From Spirochaetaceae bacterium (GTDB lineage: Bacteria > Spirochaetota > Spirochaetia > DSM-27196 > SLST01), in contig SKVA01000351.1 in assembly GCA_007129695.1 (NCBI GenBank), forward strand, positions 1-5,816: a DNA stretch of 5,816 bases. The letters run 5' to 3'. This document shows, one piece after another, positions 1 through 4,699 of the stretch. Each line of letters begins with the position of its first letter. Positions within the stretch are counted from its first letter, which is position 1. The translations under genes and the position numbers were made by a program. The notes below the pieces were generated by a model, which was not told the DNA's origin, did no database searches, and was given only the letters and a program-made list of their open reading frames with translations.

Positions 1-120
1 CGTAGGAATCAGCATCAGATGCAACGGCACCGTGCTCAACCGGTTCGGCTTGCGCTTTCCGAGCGCGAACACGCGCCGCTTCTGATCCTTGAGCTGATCG
101 TTCAGAACTTCGGTTGACAT
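1..120 (-). CDS. ABC sugar transporter permease, LplB-type (N-terminal 40 codons, cut by window edge)
   Basis: Only the first 40 codons are visible, and the gene continues past the left edge. The peptide begins MSTEVLNDQLKDQKRRVF, a polar, Lys/Arg-rich cytoplasmic tail. It then enters a hydrophobic run, VPLHLMLIPT, at residues 31-40. This pattern (basic tail, then L-M-L-x-P at the start of transmembrane helix 1) is usual for LplB/UgpA-type inner-membrane permeases of carbohydrate ABC importers. The ATG is chosen because GAGGTG (129 to 124 on the minus strand) lies just upstream; an in-frame GTG two codons earlier has no ribosome site. The gene follows the solute-binding protein gene on the same strand, a typical order, and would form the channel together with a second permease outside the window. 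No transport signature loop is in view, so the family call depends on context and this short N-terminus. Confidence 0.72.
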   Translation of the reverse strand, partial: MSTEVLNDQLKDQKRRVFALGKRKPNRLSTVPLHLMLIPT

Positions 121-139
121 GGACACCTCGTCGTGGAAG

Positions 140-220
140 GGATCGGTCCCGGCGGCGCGACCGCTCGTGCGAGTCGGCGCGCTCCAGGACCACAGACCGC
201 CGGCGGATCGGTGCCGGCGG
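140..220. repeat. Pair of 16-bp direct repeats in the intercistronic spacer
   Basis: GGATCGGTGCCGGCGG at 205-220 recurs as GGATCGGTCCCGGCGG at 140-155, 15 of 16 bases identical and 65 bp apart. The first copy spans the loop and one arm of the larger stem-loop. The second lies 10 bp upstream of the permease ribosome site. The function is unknown; a local duplication or an alternative RNA pairing partner are the obvious readings. Confidence 0.5.
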
Positions 221-242
221 TCGACCGGCCCGTCAGGGCCGG
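195..242 (-). promoter_or_regulatory. Tandem GC-rich stem-loops between binding-protein and permease genes
   Basis: Two perfect inverted repeats stand side by side. In transcript order, the first has 7-bp arms (CCGGCCC and GGGCCGG at 242-236 and 231-225) around a 4-nt loop, starting 17 nt after the binding-protein stop codon. The second has 10-bp arms (222-213 and 204-195) around an 8-nt loop. No T-rich tract follows, so a classical intrinsic terminator is unlikely. Stem-loops in this position in transporter operons commonly stabilise the binding-protein message or lower read-through, so that the binding protein is made in excess of the permease. That role is inferred here. Confidence 0.6.
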
Positions 243-258
243 ATCAGAATCGGAGAAG

Positions 259-1923
259 TTATCGGTTGCGGTGCCACTCGTTGACCTGTTCGGTCCACTC
301 GCGCCCACCGTTGTTCTCCCAGTAGCGCAGCCACTGGTCCCAACCTGCGTCAAGGTCGAGCTCGCCAACGATCATCTGGATGAACAGCTCGTTGCGCATG
401 CTCCTCAGGTCACCCGCGAACTGCGCCTGCGCGCGAGTCGGGGCGCCCTGGAACGCGTCAATGATGAAGTGGCCATTGTCAAGCATGAACCACGCAAGGT
501 CGTTGGATCCGCCTGGTCCGAAGCTGCGGTAGTTTCCGTACGGACCGTCATTGCCGGCGGTCAGAGCTTCGCCGCTCAACCATTCAACCGCGCCATTGTA
601 GTAGCCCATCGCCTCAGGATTGAGCCGTGACGTGTCGCCGGTCTCGAGCGCGTGGATCACCTCACGGGACAACAGCGGGTTCGTGTCGACGGCGTGCGCC
701 GCGAAGAAGTCGTTCCAGTAGAAGAACGTGCTGACTCGCCCGCCGTCCGCGGTGACGATCGTGTGGAAGTCTCCGTCGGCGGTCTCCGGGTTGGCCCGCT
801 TCATGTAATGAAGATTGTACAGCTTCACGAGCACTTCCGGGTTTCCGAAGCTGCTATTGACCGCGTTGATACTGGTGACCTGCGCGGTGACCGGCACCTT
901 CATGTAGTCGCCGTCGACGCCGCGCGGGAACACGTGCTCCCAGATCATCCCGGGGTTCTCCATGACGGTCTGCGTGACGCCGCCCCAGTTGTGCCACCAC
1001 TGCGGAACAAATGCCGCACCGACGCGGCCACGTGCGACCTCATCGGGCGCTTCAGACCACGCACCGAAGACCGGCCACTCGGGGCTCATCACGTTATCCG
1101 CGTGGAAGCGGCGCAGCGACGCAAGCGCCTCCTTGGTTGCGGGTGTCGTGGACCCAAAGACCAGCTGGTTGCCGACTTCGAGCCAGATCTCGGGGTACGA
1201 CTTGTGGAGCGCGAAGTACGGCTGGAGCGGCATTCCACCGCCCAGGAACGCTGCCGACGCGCCGAGGCCGTACGTATCGCGGCGTCCGGAACGATTCGGG
1301 TCTTCGTTCGTGAACGCGTAGAGCACGTCGACGATCTCCTCGTATGTCTGCGGCATGTCGCGCCCGACGTTGTCGAGCCAGTCGTTCCTGGCGGAGAACA
1401 TCTGCACGTTCATGACTTGCGGGCCCTGTCCCCACCCGTACACTTCGCCGTCGATCGTCATCATCCGACGGTTGACGCCATCGCCGAAGTCGAGGTACTT
1501 GCGGACCTCGCCGATGTCGAACTGCTCAAGGAGCGCGTTCTGCGGCGCGAGCCGGCCGACGCGGGCGAGGCTGTAGTACTGCTCCAGGTTGAGCTTCGTC
1601 AGGATGTTAGGGAGATCGCCGGCCGCAAGGCTGGTGTTGATCTTCGCGGCGAACTCGTTCTGCGGAGCGGTCCAGACGTAGTCGAACACGATACCGAGCT
1701 CTTCCTCGATCGCGCGCGTCCAGATGTTGTCCTCGAACGACTGCCCATCGACATACGTCCGGTTATTGAGACCACGCCACGTCGTCACCGTCAGCGGTGG
1801 TTCGTACGGGTCCAGCGGACCGCCGACCGGTCGTGCCGCGGCGGTTGTCTGCTGCGCACCGCCGGCGAAAAGCGCCGTGGCAACGAACAGCAGCACAAGA
1901 GTGACTATCAGAAGCTTTCTCAC
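259..1923 (-). CDS. Extracellular solute-binding protein of a carbohydrate ABC importer (LplA/AlgQ-like, family 1)
   Basis: This 554-residue periplasmic receptor would capture a sugar or oligosaccharide and hand it to the membrane permeases. Residues 1-20 (MRKLLIVTLVLLFVATALFA) form a signal peptide followed by GGAQQ. There is no lipobox, and I find no cysteine anywhere in the protein. The mature part has the usual landmarks: IDGEVYGWGQG at 157-167, RNDWLDNVG at 179-187, an EF-hand-like DPNRSGRRD at 208-216 as in the calcium site of AlgQ-type alginate-binding proteins, and a C-terminal IVGELDLDAGWDQW at 518-531 before the VNEWHRNR end. The length fits this large-SBP subfamily. The start is GTG, chosen because AGGAGG lies 6 nt upstream; the nearby ATG is out of frame and hits a stop at once. 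It leads an operon with the downstream permease and is read divergently from the sulfatase gene. The ligand cannot be deduced from sequence alone; aromatic residues such as W309, W310, W313, W403 and Y402 could stack on sugar rings. Confidence 0.93.
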   Translation of the reverse strand: MRKLLIVTLVLLFVATALFAGGAQQTTAAARPVGGPLDPYEPPLTVTTWRGLNNRTYVDGQSFEDNIWTRAIEEELGIVFDYVWTAPQNEFAAKINTSLAAGDLPNILTKLNLEQYYSLARVGRLAPQNALLEQFDIGEVRKYLDFGDGVNRRMMTIDGEVYGWGQGPQVMNVQMFSARNDWLDNVGRDMPQTYEEIVDVLYAFTNEDPNRSGRRDTYGLGASAAFLGGGMPLQPYFALHKSYPEIWLEVGNQLVFGSTTPATKEALASLRRFHADNVMSPEWPVFGAWSEAPDEVARGRVGAAFVPQWWHNWGGVTQTVMENPGMIWEHVFPRGVDGDYMKVPVTAQVTSINAVNSSFGNPEVLVKLYNLHYMKRANPETADGDFHTIVTADGGRVSTFFYWNDFFAAHAVDTNPLLSREVIHALETGDTSRLNPEAMGYYNGAVEWLSGEALTAGNDGPYGNYRSFGPGGSNDLAWFMLDNGHFIIDAFQGAPTRAQAQFAGDLRSMRNELFIQMIVGELDLDAGWDQWLRYWENNGGREWTEQVNEWHRNR

Positions 1924-1929
1924 TGCATT

Positions 1930-1935
1930 CCTCCT
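1930..1935 (-). promoter_or_regulatory. Ribosome binding site AGGAGG deciding the GTG start
   Basis: A perfect AGGAGG on the minus strand sits 6 nt before the GTG start of the solute-binding protein. It decides the start over the overlapping ATG, which opens a frame ending after two codons. Its strength contrasts with the missing ribosome sites of the sulfatase and trehalase-like genes. Confidence 0.85.
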
Positions 1936-1953
1936 GTTGTGAGTTATGGAATC

Positions 1954-1982
1954 AGTGTACGACAGATGCCGGTAGCTGTCAA
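1954..1982 (-). promoter_or_regulatory. Sigma70-type promoter for the transporter operon
   Basis: On the minus strand a perfect -35 box TTGACA (1982-1977) is separated by 17 nt from a -10 box TACACT (1959-1954, 4 of 6 matches to TATAAT). Transcription would begin near 1947, giving a leader of about 24 nt before the GTG. An operator-like TGCCGGTA (plus strand, 1967-1974) lies inside the spacer, so a bound repressor there would block RNA polymerase. Confidence 0.7.
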
Positions 1983-1997
1983 CCGATAGCGGACATC

Positions 1998-2016
1998 TTA
2001 CCGGTAACTACCGGTA
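1998..2016. promoter_or_regulatory. Tandem TACCGGTA palindromes, putative LacI-family operators
   Basis: Two perfect 8-bp palindromes TACCGGTA lie at 1999-2006 and 2009-2016, their starts 10 bp apart, about one helical turn. The first extends to the 10-bp palindrome TTACCGGTAA (1998-2007). LacI/GntR-family operators are typically palindromes with a central CG, and ACCGGT cores are well known among them. Weaker copies occur at 1967-1974 (TGCCGGTA, 7 of 8) and 1981-1988 (AACCGATA, 6 of 8). The sites lie between the two divergent promoters, and a LacI-family gene is at 3591, so autoregulation plus control of both arms is the natural reading. Confidence 0.68.
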
Positions 2017-2048
2017 TTATTGCAGCAAAGGCGCATTCATGGTACTCT
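2015..2048 (+). promoter_or_regulatory. Candidate promoter elements for the sulfatase-regulator operon
   Basis: Two alternatives are visible. TATTAT (2015-2020) matches a -10 box at 5 of 6 positions and overlaps the second operator palindrome, but it has only a weak CGGACA -35 at 19 nt spacing. Alternatively TTGCAG (2020-2025), 17 nt, TACTCT (2043-2048) would start transcription about 7 nt later, on the sulfatase ATG itself, giving a leaderless mRNA. The second option fits the lack of a Shine-Dalgarno sequence. Neither is strong. Confidence 0.4.
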
Positions 2049-2054
2049 TGGGCC

Positions 2055-3569
2055 ATGAGCAGAAACGAAGGGGGCGCCGACGCGAACCGCGCGCCGAACA
2101 TCCTGTGGATATGCACCGACTCGCAGCGGTGGGACACGCTCGGCTGCTACGGCAATAGCTGGGTGACGACACCCCACGCCGACCGGCTGGCCGCCGACGG
2201 CGTTCAGTTTTCGCACTGCTACGCGCAGAACCCGCTCTGTACGCCAAGCCGCGGGTCGTTTCTGACGGGCCGCTACCCGGTCACAACGCGGTTGCGGCAG
2301 AACGGACAGGACATCCCGGATACCGAGCGTCTGGTCACGACGAGGCTTGCCGAAGAGGGGTACCTGTGCGGCCTGTCGGGCAAGCTGCACCTGAGCGCGT
2401 GCGACCGACGCATCGAAGAGTACGGACGCGACGCCGGCAACTGGCCCAAGCCGACTCCCGAGCGCGGCAACCAGGTGCTGGACGGGATCGAGCGGCGCAT
2501 CAACGACGGGTACACCGACACCGAGTTCTACTGGGATCACGCACCGTCGGGAAAGCTCCCGTCGAGCTCGTACACGCGGTGGCTCGCCGAGCGCGGGGCG
2601 GTCGTGGATCCGCAGCCGTTCCGCGGATCGGCGTACGTCAAGACCGGGATGCCGAGCGACCTCCATCAGGCAACCTTCTGCGCCGATAAGGCGATCGGCT
2701 TCATGCGCGCCCACGCCGGCCGGTCGTACCCGTGGCTCTTCTCGGTCAACATCTTCGACCCGCACTTCATCCTCGACCCCCCGTACGACTACCTGGAGCC
2801 GTACCTGGACCGGCTCGACGATGTGCCGCTCCCGAATTACTCCGACGGAGAGCTCGACACCAAGCCCCCGTACCAGAGGGAGTTCTCCGAACGTGGCGGG
2901 TTTAATCGGCTCGAGATGACCGACGCCGACCACCGGTTGTGCCGCGCGGCGTACTGGGCGATGTGCGACCATATCGACGTGCAGCTCGGCCGCATGATGG
3001 ACACGCTCGACGAGACCGGGCAGCGCGACGACACGATCGTCATCTTCACGTCCGACCACGGCGAGCTACTCGGCGATCACGGCATCTACGTAAAAGGCCC
3101 GTTCCTGTACGACCCGGCGATACGGGTGCCGCTCATCGTCCGCTGGCCGGAACGCTTTCCGGCGGGTAGGCGCGTGGACTCGCTCGTCGAACTCTCCGAC
3201 CTGGCCCCGACGCTGCTCGACGCGGCCGGGCTCAGTCGGGAGCCCGGGATGCAGACAGAGTCGCTCCTACCGGTACTGACGGGCGACACCGATCACCACC
3301 GGGACGACGTCTACTGCGAGTACTACAACTCGAACCCGAACGACCCCGCGCAGTTCTGCACCATGGTGAGGACGCAGACGCATAAGCTGGTCGTGTTTCA
3401 CGGGCAGGAGCTGGGCGAGCTATACGACCTGGAGCGGGACCCCGACGAGCGGGCAAACCTGTGGGACGACGCCGACGCGGCGCGCATCAAGGTCGAACTG
3501 ATGAAGCGACTGATGGACCGGATGGCGCAGACGGCAGACCCGCTTCCGCCGCGCGTGGGTATATACTGA
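2055..3569 (+). CDS. Sulfatase, S1 family (Cys-type, formylglycine-dependent), probably cytoplasmic
   Basis: This 504-residue enzyme would hydrolyse a sulfate ester, most likely on a sugar. The signature C-T-P-S-R is at residues 62-66; C62 should be converted to formylglycine. Other S1 landmarks are in order: NILWICTDSQRWDTLG at 15-30 with metal ligand D22, G-K-L-H at 109-112 (catalytic Lys/His pair), F-D-P-H at 234-237, S-D-H-G-E at 333-337 with metal ligands D334 and H335, K347 before RVPLIVRWP, and a C-terminal ELYDLERDPDERANL ending at residue 469. The length is normal for the family and nothing key is missing. No signal peptide precedes the first strand, so it should act in the cytosol on an imported substrate. 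ATG 2055 is the only plausible start; an ATG at 2039 is out of frame, and no Shine-Dalgarno sequence is present. It is the first gene of the plus-strand operon, 21 nt before the regulator. The natural substrate is not readable from sequence; phosphonate monoester hydrolases share the fold but are less likely here. Confidence 0.93.
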   Translation: MSRNEGGADANRAPNILWICTDSQRWDTLGCYGNSWVTTPHADRLAADGVQFSHCYAQNPLCTPSRGSFLTGRYPVTTRLRQNGQDIPDTERLVTTRLAEEGYLCGLSGKLHLSACDRRIEEYGRDAGNWPKPTPERGNQVLDGIERRINDGYTDTEFYWDHAPSGKLPSSSYTRWLAERGAVVDPQPFRGSAYVKTGMPSDLHQATFCADKAIGFMRAHAGRSYPWLFSVNIFDPHFILDPPYDYLEPYLDRLDDVPLPNYSDGELDTKPPYQREFSERGGFNRLEMTDADHRLCRAAYWAMCDHIDVQLGRMMDTLDETGQRDDTIVIFTSDHGELLGDHGIYVKGPFLYDPAIRVPLIVRWPERFPAGRRVDSLVELSDLAPTLLDAAGLSREPGMQTESLLPVLTGDTDHHRDDVYCEYYNSNPNDPAQFCTMVRTQTHKLVVFHGQELGELYDLERDPDERANLWDDADAARIKVELMKRLMDRMAQTADPLPPRVGIY

Positions 3570-3579
3570 CGGTCGAAAC

Positions 3580-3587
3580 GGAGGAGA
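3580..3587 (+). promoter_or_regulatory. Ribosome binding site GGAGGAGA deciding the GTG start
   Basis: GGAGGAGA lies 3 nt before the GTG at 3591 (the GGAGG core 6 nt before it) and within the 21-nt gap after the sulfatase stop. It fixes the regulator start and supports translation from the shared message. Confidence 0.8.
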
Positions 3588-3590
3588 TAG

Positions 3591-4631
3591 GTGGCGAAGC
3601 GAAAGAACCTGAGGGACATCGCGGAGGCGACCGGACTGTCGATGTCGACGGTATCGCGGGTGCTCAACGACAAGCCCGACGTCAACGACGAGACTCGCCA
3701 GCGCGTTCTCACGGTCGTGGGCGACGCCCCCGCGCGCCCACCGGCTGCGCGGTCCGGAAGGACGAAGGCTGCACCGCTGGTCGGGTTCATCAACCGCTTC
3801 CGTTCGTACGGCATTAACGATCACTACGTCGCGCAGGTGGTCGCGGCGGTCAACGCCCGCGCATTCGATCACGCGTACAATCTGGTCATGATCGAAGCAG
3901 ATTCGGTCTTCAAAGAGATGCGCTGGCCCGGTCGCTACGACATCTTCGGTCAGCTGTCGGGAGTGATCTGGTCGATGCCTGTTTTTGAGCAGATGCACCG
4001 CGACTTTCTGGAGGCCCGCGGGATTCCGTACGTCGTGATCAACAACAAGATGCGAAGCGTCGACGCGCCGTTTGTGGAGAGCGACAACCTCACCGCGGCG
4101 CGTCAGGCCGTGGAGTACCTGGTCGGCATGGGTCATGCGGAGATCGGATTCATCGGTGGCGAGTTTTCGATCACGAACATGCTCGACCGATACCGCGGGT
4201 TCCAGCAGCACATGAAGGAGTTCGGCCTGGAGGTCGACCCGGATTTTGTGATCGACGACATCGGCAGTGTCGACACCGCCGGCGCCATCGAAGGAACGCA
4301 CCGGCTAATCGGCCGCAAGCGACTGCCGACCGCGCTCATATGCGCGAGCCAGCCGATCCTGCTCGGCGTCTACGACGTATTCCGCCAGCGCGGAGTCCGC
4401 GTTCCCGATGACGTATCGCTGATCGCGTACGACGACACCGAGCTCTTGCGACGGCTCGACCCCCCGATCACGACGTTCCGACAGCCACTCGAGGCGATGG
4501 GGGAGGCAGCGATCGATCTCCTTATGGATCAGATACACCACCCGGGTCGCCACGCCGACACTCCGCACGTCGTCGAACCGATGACGCTCATCGTGCGCGA
4601 TTCGGTGCGCGAGATCATCGTCAGCGACTGA
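3591..4631 (+). CDS. LacI-family transcriptional regulator with an atypical hinge
   Basis: This 346-residue protein has the standard two-part layout. The N-terminal helix-turn-helix is NLRDIAEATGLSMSTVSRVLND at residues 6-27, recognition helix around 17-25. A sugar-binding-protein-like effector domain follows from PLVGFI (62-67) to the end. Core landmarks include residues near 170 (ARQAVEYLVGMGH), I-G-F-I-G-G, and the late VPDDVSLIAYDDTELLRRLD and PPITTFRQPLEAMG segments. The length is typical. Odd point: the hinge reads APARPPAARSGR (46-57) where the family normally has LGYxPNxxARxLR. One residue is missing and the leucine that intercalates at the operator centre is replaced by glycine. The GTG start has a strong ribosome site. 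The gene lies between the sulfatase and the glycosidase genes, and its likely targets are the TACCGGTA palindromes at 1998-2016. The inducer is unknown, presumably the transported sugar or a breakdown product. Confidence 0.92.
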   Translation: MAKRKNLRDIAEATGLSMSTVSRVLNDKPDVNDETRQRVLTVVGDAPARPPAARSGRTKAAPLVGFINRFRSYGINDHYVAQVVAAVNARAFDHAYNLVMIEADSVFKEMRWPGRYDIFGQLSGVIWSMPVFEQMHRDFLEARGIPYVVINNKMRSVDAPFVESDNLTAARQAVEYLVGMGHAEIGFIGGEFSITNMLDRYRGFQQHMKEFGLEVDPDFVIDDIGSVDTAGAIEGTHRLIGRKRLPTALICASQPILLGVYDVFRQRGVRVPDDVSLIAYDDTELLRRLDPPITTFRQPLEAMGEAAIDLLMDQIHHPGRHADTPHVVEPMTLIVRDSVREIIVSD

Positions 4632-4644
4632 TCGCTCACCTCTT

Positions 4645-4668
4645 GCGGCCGGCGGCCCCGCCGGTTGC
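4645..4668 (+). promoter_or_regulatory. Stem-loop between regulator and glycosidase genes
   Basis: A stem-loop begins 13 nt after the regulator stop. CCGGCG and CGCCGG (4649-4654 and 4659-4664) pair around the loop GCCC, and the stem extends to about 10 bp with two G-U pairs. No T-tract follows, so full termination is doubtful. It overlaps the -35 box of the candidate promoter for the next gene. Confidence 0.45.
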
Positions 4669-4693
4669 CGCCAACGCCGCCACCGATTAGAAT
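4665..4693 (+). promoter_or_regulatory. Candidate promoter for the trehalase-like gene, start falling on the ATG
   Basis: TTGCCG (4665-4670), 17 nt, TAGAAT (4688-4693, 5 of 6 matches) forms a plausible sigma70-type promoter. The expected transcription start is at about 4700, which is the A of the ATG. This would give a leaderless message and explains why no Shine-Dalgarno sequence is present. It would let the glycosidase be expressed apart from the upstream pair. Confidence 0.45.
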
Positions 4694-4699
4694 ACCGCG

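Noticed and set aside
195..242. Rho-independent terminator
   Set aside because: The stems are strong, but no T-rich tract follows in the transcript direction, and the permease gene continues on the same strand.
652..1989. Long plus-strand open frame of 445 codons opposite the solute-binding protein gene
   Set aside because: It is the mirror of a clear 554-residue gene in GC-rich DNA. Its peptide is rich in Arg, Val, His and Asp with no recognisable domain, and it runs through the transporter promoter.
2039..2161. Small upstream open frame starting ATG at 2039 and overlapping the sulfatase start
   Set aside because: It has no ribosome site and an Arg-rich, domainless peptide read in another frame of the sulfatase coding sequence.
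2037..3059. Minus-strand open frame of 340 codons opposite the sulfatase gene
   Set aside because: The sulfatase has every catalytic motif in the opposite frame. The mirror peptide is Arg/Val-rich with no domain, as expected of GC-rich shadow frames.
3420..4301. Minus-strand open frame of 293 codons opposite the sulfatase end and regulator
   Set aside because: It crosses the boundary of two real plus-strand genes and has no domain-like segments.
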